Shown here piece by piece: positions 22,326-29,501 of a stretch of 29,501 bases of DNA; positions within the stretch are counted from its first letter, which is position 1, and each line of letters starts with the position of its first letter. The notes below the pieces were generated by a model that ran no database searches, was not told the origin of the DNA, and worked only from the letters and a program-made list of their open reading frames with translations. Source of the stretch: Gemmatimonadales bacterium (GTDB taxonomy: Bacteria > Gemmatimonadota > Gemmatimonadetes > Gemmatimonadales > GWC2-71-9); contig JAICPP010000005.1 in NCBI GenBank assembly GCA_025929805.1, positions 1-29,501 of the forward strand, in the 5' to 3' direction. Position numbers and translations under genes: made by a program.

Positions 22326-23954
22326 TCATCCAGTCCCGGAACCGGGGAATTTTCTCGGTGTTCGAGCCCGCATGTCGCGCAGGATCTCACGGGCGGCATT
22401 GTACCCACACGCTCCCATGACCCCGCCACCCGGGTGGGTCGCGGCGCCGCACAGATATAGGCCGCGGATCGGGGTTCGGTAATCCGCGTAACCGGGTACC
22501 GGGCGCATGAATGAGAGGCTGCTCAGGGACATGGCGCCCTGCATGATGTTCCCCCCGGTGAGCGCGAAACGCCGTTCGAGATCGGCGGGGGAGAGAACCT
22601 GGCGCCCGATGACCGCGCGACGGAAGTTGGGAGCATACTCGTTCATCAGATCAAAGCAGCGCTCGGCGTACTTCTCCTTCTCTTCTTGAAGCGAAAGCCC
22701 CGGTGCCAACTTGTAGGGAAAGTACTGGGTGAACATCGACATCACGTGCTTCCCGGCAGGTGCGAGTGTGTCATCGAGCACCGAAGGGATGGTAGCCTCG
22801 ATGATCGGGTACTCCGAGGGACAGCCGTACTTGACATTATCGTAGGCCCGCTCGATGTACTCCAGCGTAGGCGCGATGTGAATGGTACCGCGGTGCTGGG
22901 GGCCGGGCTCGGTACCGGGCATGGCCTTGAAGTCAGGAAGCTCACTCAGCGAAATGTTGATCTTGAGGCTGGCACTGCTGTAGTCGATGTTGCGCACGGC
23001 ATCCAGGAATTCCGGTGGGAGTACCTTCACGTCCAGAAGCTTCAGGAAGGTGACGTGGGCGTCGGCCCCTGAGGCCACTCTTCGCGCGCGGAGCTCGGTT
23101 CCGTCCTTGAGCACAACCCCGACCGCTTCGCCGCTCTTGACCAGTATGCGGGCGACCTCCGAGTTGGTGCGGATTTCAGCTCCGCGCTCCCGTGCGGCAG
23201 CTGCAATGGCATTACTGATCCCACCCATCCCACCCCGGACGTACCCCCACACCCCCCGGATGCCCTCGCATTCTCCCATGACGTGATGAAACAGGACGTA
23301 GGCCGTACCCGGCATCGAAGGTGACGCCATGGCGCCGATGATGGCATCCGTGGCCAGGGTGACCTTGAGCTGCTCCGATTCGAACCAACGGTCGAGGATC
23401 GGGGTGGCGGCTCCGGTCAGGATCTCGACTGCCCTTTGACCATCCGCTCCCAGGCGCGCGAAGCCCAAACCCAGGCGGGCGAGCTTGAGCAGATTGCCCG
23501 GACGGAATGACCAGGGATTGGGGGGCGTCTGGGTGAGCGTGGGCTCCAGGAAGGCGGCCACCCGCTCCAGCATCTTCTCGTACTTCGGCAGGGCGTCTGC
23601 GTCGCTGGCTGAGAACTTGGCGACTTCGCTGTGGGTCTGCGCCTTGTTGGGACCGAGCAGCAGCGAGCGGCCGTCGGGAAAGGGAGTGAAGGACGATGGG
23701 TTGCGCGGCAGCATCTTGAAGCCGTGCCGCTTGAGCTCGAGGTCCCGGATGATCTCCGGGCGGAGCAGGCTATTCACATAGGCCGCAGTGGACACCTTGA
23801 AGCCCGGCCACAGCTCCTCGGTCACACAGGCGCCGCCCAGGACCTCCCGCCGCTCCAGCACCAGCACCTTGGCACCGGAGCGGGCCACGTACGCGGCGGT
23901 GACCAGGGCATTGTGGCCTCCACCGATGATGATGAGGTCGTAGAAGGAAGGCAT
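22326..23954 (-). CDS. FAD-dependent oxidoreductase, PYROXD2/phytoene desaturase-like
   Basis: A 542-residue flavoprotein. The dinucleotide-binding fold is at the N-terminus, IIIGGGHNALVTAAY (residues 8-22), with the ribose-binding Glu34 in VLERR and GGACVTEE next. The C-terminal FAD signature RGLYLCGAATHPGGGVMGACGYNAA is also present. This set is that of the PYROXD2/CrtI-like amine oxidase branch. Such proteins are often listed as phytoene desaturases, but no other carotenoid gene is near, so the substrate is open. The ATG at 23954 lies 17 nt after the stop of the TonB receptor gene on the same strand. The two could be one transcript, with the receptor importing a compound that the enzyme oxidises; that link is speculative. 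Confidence 0.9.
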   Translation of the reverse strand: MPSFYDLIIIGGGHNALVTAAYVARSGAKVLVLERREVLGGACVTEELWPGFKVSTAAYVNSLLRPEIIRDLELKRHGFKMLPRNPSSFTPFPDGRSLLLGPNKAQTHSEVAKFSASDADALPKYEKMLERVAAFLEPTLTQTPPNPWSFRPGNLLKLARLGLGFARLGADGQRAVEILTGAATPILDRWFESEQLKVTLATDAIIGAMASPSMPGTAYVLFHHVMGECEGIRGVWGYVRGGMGGISNAIAAAARERGAEIRTNSEVARILVKSGEAVGVVLKDGTELRARRVASGADAHVTFLKLLDVKVLPPEFLDAVRNIDYSSASLKINISLSELPDFKAMPGTEPGPQHRGTIHIAPTLEYIERAYDNVKYGCPSEYPIIEATIPSVLDDTLAPAGKHVMSMFTQYFPYKLAPGLSLQEEKEKYAERCFDLMNEYAPNFRRAVIGRQVLSPADLERRFALTGGNIMQGAMSLSSLSFMRPVPGYADYRTPIRGLYLCGAATHPGGGVMGACGYNAAREILRDMRARTPRKFPGSGTG

Positions 23955-23971
23955 GTCACACCACGACCGAG

Positions 23972-26776
23972 CTACCGGGCAAGCTGGATCTCCGTCCTCG
24001 CATACACGAATCGCCCGTTGTATCCAAATGGAGAGGCAGCGGCCCAGGGGAAGGTGCCAAAGTTGTCGTTGAAATCCTTGGCGGTGCTGCCATCTTCATC
24101 GACTACAACGGTCGAGCTCGGCTGGTCGGGGTAGGTGTCGAACAGGTTCCGAACCCCTACCGCGAGTTTGACCAAATTGAACCGGTAGCCCAGTTCGGCG
24201 TCTACCAGTCCCTTCCCTCCGTAGTTCTCCCGGCAGAGATCGCAGAAGCCCGGCTGGGCCGAGGAGAATCCCCCATAATAGGACAAACGTCCCAGCGCGC
24301 TGAGCCGACTTGCCGTAAAGTTGGCCTGGAGAGTGCCCCGCCAGTCTGGCCGCTCATCCTCGATGCCTATCGCGGTCACCGAGTCGAGCAGGCCCGGCTC
24401 GCTGGAGCCCGCGTCCCGCAGCACCTGCGGCAACGGATCGACATTTCTGATCTTGTTCCGGGTGACGTTGAACGATGCCGTGAGATCGAGCGTTCCATTG
24501 GGGCCGGTCGGCACGCGAAGGTTGCCAGCGATGTCTACGCCGTGCGCCCGGGTATCCAGCCCGTTCGTGAAGTACTGGACCGCGTCGAAGCCAAATCCCC
24601 CGGCGCGCAGGATCGCGACCGTGACCGAATCATCGAACGTCGCTCCCAGCAGGATCTGGTTATTGATCCGGATGTGGAAGTAGTCCGCCGTGATGGTCAG
24701 ATTCTCCACCGGCGTCACCGCCACTCCCCCGCTGAAGTTGAAGGCGGTCTCCTCCTCCAGCGGTCGCGCGCCGAGCGTCACTGCTGCGGGATGGTCCACC
24801 GGAAGAACGCCGACGTCGATGAACTCTCCTTCGATCACATTCGTGGTCACCTTCCCGAAGGCGATCTGGCTCAGCCCGGGAGCCCGGAACCCGGTGCTCG
24901 CGGCCGCGCGGAAGGTCACCCGCTGGGAAGGTTGGTAGCGCACCGCCAATTTTCCGGTGAGCCGCTCGCCGAAGTCGCTGTAACTCTCGAACCGCGCCGC
25001 CACGTTGGCCAGCAGCTGGGGTGTGAGGTCGGTCTCCGCGTCGGCATAGATACCCACGTTGTTCCGGTGCCGCTCGGTGGCATCGTCGGGGGTGAAGCCG
25101 GGGAACACCGACGAGCCGGACGCTGCCACCTCTGCGCTGTCCTGATCCAGATGAAATCCGTTAATGTAGGAGGCGAGCTCGCCCTCGCGAATGGCGTACT
25201 TCTCCCGACGGAACGCCGCGCCGAAAGCGAAGTTCACCGGAGCGGGAAGACCGATGTTTACCGGTCGCGCCAGATTCAGCCCCGTCACGAATTCCTCGCG
25301 TAGCACGCGCCCGGCGAAGAACGACAGCTGGTTGGGGATTCCCGGGTCGTCCACGGTACCCAGCACCCGGTCGGGACCCGGGGCGCAGGGCACGTCGAGG
25401 CAAGGGCCCAGCGATGCGTTGAGCGTATTGCGGATGTTGTAGTCGAAGTGATTGTGCCCGAATTCGGCACCCACGTCGTAATTCCAGCCGGAGATCACCC
25501 CCCGAACACCAGCCGCCGCCGAGTAATCAGTTGGCTTTCCGTTGATCTCGGGGAGAAAGCCCAGCGGATAAATCTCCTGCCAGTTGCGCTCGTTGCCGGC
25601 GGTACGCCGGTAGCCATTCCCGGTTCCGTCCCGGTGGCCATAGCCCCCGAAGCTATAGAATTCGCTGCTTCCAGTCTCGTTGAGGGGCATACGAAAGTTG
25701 GCGAAGGTCAAGATGTCCTTCTCCAAGCCATCGCCCCAGTGGTGATTCGGCTGGGGCACCGGATTGCGCTTTATGACGACCTGGCCCTTGTCGTTGATGG
25801 AGTCGGTCGCGCCGGTGCCGGCGTCCTCGAACGGATCGGCCCACGCGCGATTGGTAGGCTCCCGGTCACGGAACTCCGCGAATACACCCAGCGATCCCCT
25901 TCCGAGTGGGATGCCCCACCCGCCATTGACTGTGGTGGTCGTCCCATCGTCCGGATAGTCGCCGGTGGTGTAGCGGCCCACATCGGCGTTGATGAAGGGC
26001 GTAAACGCGCCATCCTTGAGTACCAGGTTAACGACGCCTGCAATGGCGTCAGACCCATACTGCGCTGCCGCCCCGTCGCGCAGCACCTCGATACGATCAA
26101 GCGCGCTCGAAGGAAGGGCGTTCAGGTCTACGCCGCTGGAGCCCGCGCCCATGCCATAGTTGAAGCTGTTGACCACCGCGGTCTGATGCCGCCGCCATCC
26201 ATTCAGTAGCACCAGAGTGTGATCCGGGCTCAATCCTCGCAGGGTAAAGGGACGCACGATGTCGCCTGCGTCCGTTACGCTCTGGCGGGGGAAGTTGACG
26301 GAAGGGGCCACCGCTTGGAGGATCACGCTGGTCTCGGTGCTGCCCTGCTGCTGGAGCTCCTCCGCCGGAAAGACATCGACGGGAACGGCCAACTCTTCCG
26401 CAGCCGTATGTCGCGCCCGCGAGCCCACAACCACATCGATGGGAGCCAGCTGCACCGCGCTTCGGCCCAAGGTGAAGTTCTGGCGCACCTCGGCCCCTGG
26501 GTTGACCGTCACGGAGGCGGTCGTCGCCCGGTACCCTACCAAACGTACCCGAACGGTCCGCTGGCCGGTCGGCACCCCGCGAACCTCGTACTCGCCTTGA
26601 TTGCCGCTGGTTGCCCTGAGCCCGGTTCCTTCGACGGTGACGGATGCGTTCGGCAGGGCCGAGCCATTGCTGTCGGCCACACTCCCGCGAATGGTTCCGG
26701 TCTGTGCCGCAAGGGGCGTCGTCAGCCAGCCCACCGCCAGGATGTACCCCATTGCCCATACGATGTGTTTGATCAC
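23972..26776 (-). CDS. TonB-dependent outer-membrane receptor
   Basis: A 934-residue outer-membrane transporter. A signal peptide (about residues 1-25, ending PLAAQ) is followed by a carboxypeptidase-like regulatory domain (about 28-105: IRGSVADSNGSALPNASVTV and VRLVGYRATTASV). Then come the plug (about 115-240, with PFTLRGLSPDHTLVLLNGWR, IEVLRDGAAAQYGSDAIAGVVNLV) and a beta-barrel. It is energised by TonB-ExbB-ExbD and takes up chelates, vitamins or glycans; the ligand is unknown. The GTG at 26776 has GGAGG 5 nt upstream, so I prefer it to the TTG at 26815. The last residues, YARTEIQLAR, lack the usual terminal aromatic residue of barrel proteins. The FAD oxidoreductase follows after 17 nt. 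Confidence 0.93.
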   Translation of the reverse strand: MIKHIVWAMGYILAVGWLTTPLAAQTGTIRGSVADSNGSALPNASVTVEGTGLRATSGNQGEYEVRGVPTGQRTVRVRLVGYRATTASVTVNPGAEVRQNFTLGRSAVQLAPIDVVVGSRARHTAAEELAVPVDVFPAEELQQQGSTETSVILQAVAPSVNFPRQSVTDAGDIVRPFTLRGLSPDHTLVLLNGWRRHQTAVVNSFNYGMGAGSSGVDLNALPSSALDRIEVLRDGAAAQYGSDAIAGVVNLVLKDGAFTPFINADVGRYTTGDYPDDGTTTTVNGGWGIPLGRGSLGVFAEFRDREPTNRAWADPFEDAGTGATDSINDKGQVVIKRNPVPQPNHHWGDGLEKDILTFANFRMPLNETGSSEFYSFGGYGHRDGTGNGYRRTAGNERNWQEIYPLGFLPEINGKPTDYSAAAGVRGVISGWNYDVGAEFGHNHFDYNIRNTLNASLGPCLDVPCAPGPDRVLGTVDDPGIPNQLSFFAGRVLREEFVTGLNLARPVNIGLPAPVNFAFGAAFRREKYAIREGELASYINGFHLDQDSAEVAASGSSVFPGFTPDDATERHRNNVGIYADAETDLTPQLLANVAARFESYSDFGERLTGKLAVRYQPSQRVTFRAAASTGFRAPGLSQIAFGKVTTNVIEGEFIDVGVLPVDHPAAVTLGARPLEEETAFNFSGGVAVTPVENLTITADYFHIRINNQILLGATFDDSVTVAILRAGGFGFDAVQYFTNGLDTRAHGVDIAGNLRVPTGPNGTLDLTASFNVTRNKIRNVDPLPQVLRDAGSSEPGLLDSVTAIGIEDERPDWRGTLQANFTASRLSALGRLSYYGGFSSAQPGFCDLCRENYGGKGLVDAELGYRFNLVKLAVGVRNLFDTYPDQPSSTVVVDEDGSTAKDFNDNFGTFPWAAASPFGYNGRFVYARTEIQLAR

Positions 26777-26907
26777 GAGAGCCTCCACGCGGTGTGGGTT
26801 GGTGCAGAGGTACAACGAGGATGACGATCGACCGGTACTGCCGCATCTAAATAGGGTCGGCTGTGGGGAGCGTCAAGCACCGGCCGCGCGGTGGTGACTT
26901 GGTACGG

Positions 26908-27300
26908 TCAGTAAACCGAGTGGCTGGAGGTGTCGAGATCGTTCTCCAATGTCCAGGTGATTACCTGGCCGGGCTGCACCAGGATCGGATCGCTGGTGAA
27001 GGGGCGGCCGGCAACCGGCAGTGCGCGCAGCCGGACCCCGGCGCTGGTGTTCAGCCGGTGAGATGGAAAGTCGAAGGAGGCGTTACTTAAGGCCGTGACC
27101 ATCCCGAGCCGCTGGGGCAGTCCCCCAGTGACCAGATAGATGGTGATGTCATTCCAGTTGTGGCTCTCCACCGCGACCATGATCGCGCCGGTTTGCGAAG
27201 GATCCCCCGAGGGCTGAGGCCGCGAAGCCGAGAAGAGACCGCACCCCAGTGTCGCTGGAAGGAGCGTGCTGACCATCAGAAGACGACCGAGCTGGATCAT
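26908..27300 (-). CDS. Small lipoprotein, unknown
   Basis: A 130-residue protein with a signal peptide and lipobox ATLGC (Cys20). The mature part after a short Ser/Pro linker reads as a beta-sandwich of about 90 residues (IMVAVESHNWNDITIYLV, RLRALPVAG, VITWTLEND) and ends VY. I did not recognise a family. The start is the ATG at 27300. The frame is open to 27408, but the upstream part runs through a terminator hairpin and the tandem repeat, so it is not coding. The gene is 131 nt upstream of the TonB receptor start on the same strand. Confidence 0.75.
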   Translation of the reverse strand: MIQLGRLLMVSTLLPATLGCGLFSASRPQPSGDPSQTGAIMVAVESHNWNDITIYLVTGGLPQRLGMVTALSNASFDFPSHRLNTSAGVRLRALPVAGRPFTSDPILVQPGQVITWTLENDLDTSSHSVY

Positions 27301-27317
27301 CGGGCCGCCCCGAAAGC

Positions 27318-27353
27318 GGAAACACCCGCGGGGGAAGGGCCGCGGGTGTTTCC
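27318..27353 (-). terminator. Strong hairpin between two lipoprotein genes
   Basis: A perfect 14-bp stem (GGAAACACCCGCGG with its complement) around an 8-nt G-rich loop. On the minus strand it follows the 79-residue lipoprotein gene, after the tandem repeat, and is followed by GCTTTC. The hairpin is strong but the T-run is short. It sits just before the ATG at 27300, so it may also shield that mRNA's 5' end. Confidence 0.65.
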
Positions 27354-27354
27354 A

Positions 27355-27388
27355 ATATATCGCTTGCTGGTATATATCGCTTGCTGGT
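27355..27388. repeat. Perfect 17-bp tandem duplication
   Basis: Two exact adjoining copies of a 17-mer, ATATATCGCTTGCTGGT, in the gap between the stop of the 79-residue lipoprotein (27409) and the hairpin at 27318-27353. It is the only perfect tandem duplication of this length that I found by eye in the window. Confidence 0.9.
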
Positions 27389-27408
27389 ACGGAGAAGTAC
27401 TCGAGCAC

Positions 27409-27648
27409 TTACTCGTTCGGCTTCTTGACCTCCACCTTCGGCACGGTCACTTCTTTCTTTTCGGTTCCAACCGTGGGGACCGTGATGGTGTCCTTGACGG
27501 TGCCGGTCTCCACACTGGGCGTGTTGACCGTGTCGGTTTCCGTGCCGATCACCGGCTTCTCAACTTCGTACTGCCCCTCCCCGGTTTTCTTGCAACCGCT
27601 GAGCGTCCATACCCCAACGAGAGCCAGGGCAAGCGTAAGCTTCCGCAC
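27409..27648 (-). CDS. 79-residue lipoprotein with V/T-rich repeats
   Basis: A short signal peptide ends in lipobox TLSGC (Cys19), followed by a mature part of 60 residues. From about residue 32 this is almost wholly built from repeats of 12-14 residues beginning Pro-x-Val (PVIGTETDTVNT, PSVETGTVKDTITV, PTVGTEKKEVTV, PKVEVKKP), strongly biased to V, T, E, K and P. It is charged and probably extended or beta-stranded at the cell surface. The start is the GTG at 27648 with GGGAGG 6 nt upstream. The frame is open much further upstream (to 27840), but that segment reads as non-family sequence. Function unknown. A CRP-like site lies about 180 nt upstream. Confidence 0.78.
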   Translation of the reverse strand: MRKLTLALALVGVWTLSGCKKTGEGQYEVEKPVIGTETDTVNTPSVETGTVKDTITVPTVGTEKKEVTVPKVEVKKPNE

Positions 27649-27825
27649 GAGCAACCTCCCGGTTTGAGCGACCACCTGCTGACGATGTCTAGTCGCTCCA
27701 ATATTCCCGATTCCCCGGGAACAGCCGTGTTTCATATCACCTGGCGCGCCGTGCGGCCGTCTATTCACGGCGTCCACAAATGTAGAGGATGTTGACAAAA
27801 TTGTTCGAAACTTCTTGTGACACAA

Positions 27826-27841
27826 TGTGATACGGCTCACT
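27826..27841. promoter_or_regulatory. CRP/FNR-type palindrome upstream of the 79-residue lipoprotein
   Basis: TGTGA-N6-TCACT, with both half-sites at the CRP/FNR spacing. It directly follows the odd palindrome TTGTGACACAA (27815-27825). It lies 178 nt upstream of the GTG at 27648, and no convincing -10/-35 pair could be assigned. Confidence 0.35.
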
Positions 27842-27848
27842 GAAGTGC

Positions 27849-27882
27849 AAAAAAACGCACCGGCAAGGCGCCCGAAGCCGGC
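27849..27882 (-). terminator. Rho-independent terminator of the coiled-coil lipoprotein gene
   Basis: On the minus strand GCCGGC (27882-27877) and GCCGGT (27864-27859) form a 6-bp stem, including one G-U pair, with a 12-nt loop. It is followed within 3 nt by seven T. It starts 7 nt after the stop codon at 27890. Confidence 0.65.
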
Positions 27883-27889
27883 TACGAGG

Positions 27890-28786
27890 CTATTTCTGCA
27901 CCAGAATCAGATACTTGGACGCGGACCAGAACTCCTCGGGCGACGTGATCTCGAGAACGCCTCTGACCTCACCCTTCTCGGTGAGATCCCCGCCGAGATA
28001 CTCCGGGCTCTGTCGGGACACGATCCGGTACTTCTTATCAGTTCGCGGGAGTGGAATCGAGAGGGTCTGGGTTTTGTCGATCATGGTGAAGGCCTCGAGG
28101 TTCGGCTTCCGGGCCGGCTCGAGCCGAGTGCCGCCGAAGATGAGAAACTTCGATCCTTCCTTGGTCACGACTCCGTTCCTGATCAGCTCGTCCTTCGTTC
28201 CGATGGCGTAATACACCCGGTTCTTGTACCGGGTCAGATGACCGACGGTATCCCTGAGCGAGGCCGTCTGCACATTCAGTTCGTCGATCTGCCCCGACAA
28301 CGAGGCGATCTGAGTCCGTTGATCGGCAATGATGGCCTCTTGCTCGGCCCGCTGCTGTTCGGCAGCCGTTTTCAGATCGTCTATGGTCTGTTTGTACGTG
28401 CTGATCTGTGCCAGCAGCCTGGCATTGCGGATCTTGGCGTTCTTGATCCGGTTCTCCGTCGCAGTGAGCTTGGCTTCGCTCTCATTCAGCCGGGCGATCA
28501 CCTGTTGAATTCGCTGCAGCGTTTCCTGACGCTCCTCTCGATCCTTCTGAGCGCCGGGCATGCCTGGGTCCGAACTCTCCTGAGAGGCGGAGACCGCCTT
28601 GGCCTTGGCCAGCTCGCTGTTAAGATCGCTCACGAACTGTGTGGTCTCGAGGATCTCCGTCAATAGGCTATCCTTTTGAGCCTCGGCCGCCCGGGATTCG
28701 GCCAGCGCCTGCGCCAGTCGGGCTTGGTTCCTGTCACAGCCGACCGCCGCTGCAGCGATCACCATGAGAAATGCGACGTGCCTCAT
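27890..28786 (-). CDS. Lipoprotein with long coiled coil
   Basis: A 298-residue envelope protein. A signal peptide ends in lipobox AAVGC (Cys17). From about residue 20 to 180 the sequence is rich in E, K, Q, A and L with heptad spacing (LAQALAESRAAEAQKDSLL, KDREERQETLQRIQQVIARLN, IDDLKTAAEQQRAEQEAI), the mark of a long coiled coil. The rest is globular, with RYKNRVYYAIGTKDELIRNGVV and VTKEGSKFLIFGGTRL near 195-230, ending in alternating strands. This layout is seen in many unnamed lipoproteins, so no role is given. The ATG at 28786 has AGGAGG 5 nt upstream. A terminator follows. Confidence 0.83.
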   Translation of the reverse strand: MRHVAFLMVIAAAAVGCDRNQARLAQALAESRAAEAQKDSLLTEILETTQFVSDLNSELAKAKAVSASQESSDPGMPGAQKDREERQETLQRIQQVIARLNESEAKLTATENRIKNAKIRNARLLAQISTYKQTIDDLKTAAEQQRAEQEAIIADQRTQIASLSGQIDELNVQTASLRDTVGHLTRYKNRVYYAIGTKDELIRNGVVTKEGSKFLIFGGTRLEPARKPNLEAFTMIDKTQTLSIPLPRTDKKYRIVSRQSPEYLGGDLTEKGEVRGVLEITSPEEFWSASKYLILVQK

Positions 28787-28947
28787 CCGACCTCCTGCTT
28801 GGCTGGCAAGATATTCACGAACACCGATGGGGCCTCCTCCAACAGCAAGACCGAAGCCAGTGCGGCAGGTCAGCCAGGTGGCCACCCTCACTAGTATCGG
28901 CCGGGGCAGCCTAAAGATCGACTGAGAAATGAAATGAAAATGGAATG

Positions 28948-28977
28948 CCCCTGCCGGCCGGATCGGGCCGGGAGGGG
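28948..28977 (-). terminator. Terminator of the Ig-like lipoprotein gene
   Basis: A stem of 11 pairs with one mismatch (CCCCT and CCGGCC with their complements, 6-nt loop). On the minus strand it lies 33 nt after the stop at 29010 and is followed by a pyrimidine-rich stretch (CATTCCATTTTCATTTC). On the plus strand only TTT follows. Confidence 0.6.
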
Positions 28978-29009
28978 TTTAGCTCAGGCAACGGTGCAGC
29001 TTTTTGCAG

Positions 29010-29480
29010 TCAGTCCTCGTCCTCATCATCGTCGCCGTCATCGCCCCCTCGGTCCCTGCCCCGTTCCGGCGGCGCCAACGCGGTGAGTTGAAACGTGGTC
29101 CTTGCTGCAGCACTAGCGTCCAACAGTGCGTCGACTATCTGGATCCCCTCCGTGCTTCCCAGTCGTACTTCAACGGAGGCATAACCACTGTCGTTGGTCG
29201 CTATGAGATCCGGGTCTATCTCTGCATCGGGAACGTCGCTCTCGAAGCGCACCAAAACATTACCCACCGGATTGGCAGCGGCGTCGACCACTCGTACGAT
29301 CAACGGGTCGGGCAGCTTGGTGCCGACGGTCCCTTCCTGCCCATTTCCCCCTACTGCATTGAGACGCGCAGGGCCTCCGTCACCCGGAAGCATGAGATCA
29401 CCGCCTCCGCACGCCACTGTCGCTGAGCTGAGGATGGCGCAGACCAGAGGACCAGAGATGCTGGCAGCTCTGATAAACAT
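29010..29480 (-). CDS. Lipoprotein with bacterial Ig-like (Big_1-type) domain
   Basis: A 156-residue protein with signal peptide and lipobox ATVAC (Cys24). A GGGD/GDGGP linker is followed by one Ig-like domain (about residues 38-135): GTKLPDPLIVRVVDAAANPVGNVLVRFES then TNDSGYASVEVRLGS, as in Big_1/invasin-like repeats. The C-terminal 20 residues are an acidic tail dominated by Asp and Glu, which could bind cations. The ATG at 29480 follows GGGAG by 2 nt. No neighbour shares its transcript within the window. Role: probably adhesion or surface structure, inferred. Confidence 0.8.
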   Translation of the reverse strand: MFIRAASISGPLVCAILSSATVACGGGDLMLPGDGGPARLNAVGGNGQEGTVGTKLPDPLIVRVVDAAANPVGNVLVRFESDVPDAEIDPDLIATNDSGYASVEVRLGSTEGIQIVDALLDASAAARTTFQLTALAPPERGRDRGGDDGDDDEDED

Positions 29481-29501
29481 GACTCCCGTCCTGGCTTAGT
29501 A

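Noticed and set aside
26097..26846. 249-residue minus-strand frame over the start of the TonB receptor gene
   Set aside because: It is a shadow frame with arginine- and glycine-rich sequence; the receptor frame has a signal peptide and known domains.
27792..27820. TTGACA at 27792 as a plus-strand promoter
   Set aside because: No -10 box at proper spacing and no plus-strand gene downstream; both neighbouring genes run on the minus strand.
1..29501. CRISPR array, tRNA, rRNA or insertion sequence
   Set aside because: No regularly spaced direct repeats, no cloverleaf-like or rRNA sequence and no transposase were recognised by eye. The short-word repeats are inverted arms, not a CRISPR array.

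Overview
The window is dense, GC-rich bacterial DNA (about 60% GC by eye) carrying ordinary chromosomal genes on both strands. Eight proteins with lipoprotein signal peptides of the Gram-negative type, an outer-membrane TonB-dependent receptor with an N-terminal carboxypeptidase-like domain, a BrkB-type membrane protein and several GGAGG-type ribosome binding sites point to a Gram-negative soil or sediment bacterium. The gene mix would fit Gemmatimonadota, but that is an inference and no rRNA or marker gene is present. I saw no transposase, phage gene, tRNA, rRNA or CRISPR array, and no gene-free stretch exceeds about 250 bases.

Left part (1-6.6 kb): the start of a lipoprotein gene runs off the left edge on the minus strand. 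Divergent from it are an AAA+ chelatase-type ATPase and a VWA protein (a likely MoxR/chelatase-like pair), a small lipoprotein and a family 5 uracil-DNA glycosylase. Converging on these are an M48 metalloprotease lipoprotein and a Yip1-family membrane protein.

Middle (6.7-16.7 kb): a PrcB-domain lipoprotein, an oligopeptidase B-type S9 peptidase, a frameshifted DoxX-like gene, a two-CBS-domain protein, an aldo/keto reductase and a LOG-family phosphoribohydrolase come first. Then a tightly coupled minus-strand operon follows: a 46-residue membrane protein, a NoeA-like methyltransferase, a membrane sulfatase-superfamily protein and a BrkB/YihY membrane protein. Its first two junctions are ATGA overlaps. 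The third looks like a CTGA overlap, because the conserved BrkB N-terminus has no ATG, GTG or TTG.

Right part (16.7-29.5 kb): a Sad-type aldehyde dehydrogenase lies divergent from an unknown 300-residue protein that overlaps fumarylacetoacetase by GTGA (tyrosine/phenylacetate catabolism). Next come a DUF3568-like lipoprotein, a Rieske oxygenase alpha subunit, a PYROXD2-like FAD oxidoreductase, a TonB-dependent receptor and a run of four small lipoproteins, one with a coiled coil and one with an Ig-like domain.

The least ordinary signal is a set of three intergenic inverted repeats (1.8, 11.9 and 12.6 kb). Their arms are short tandem runs of 7-8 nt words. The word differs at each site but the architecture is the same. 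Two abut genes directly, and one supplies the C-terminal codons of brkB. Other points of interest are two CRP/FNR-type palindromes, a possible leaderless promoter, the unannotated 46-residue gene and a perfect 17-bp tandem duplication.
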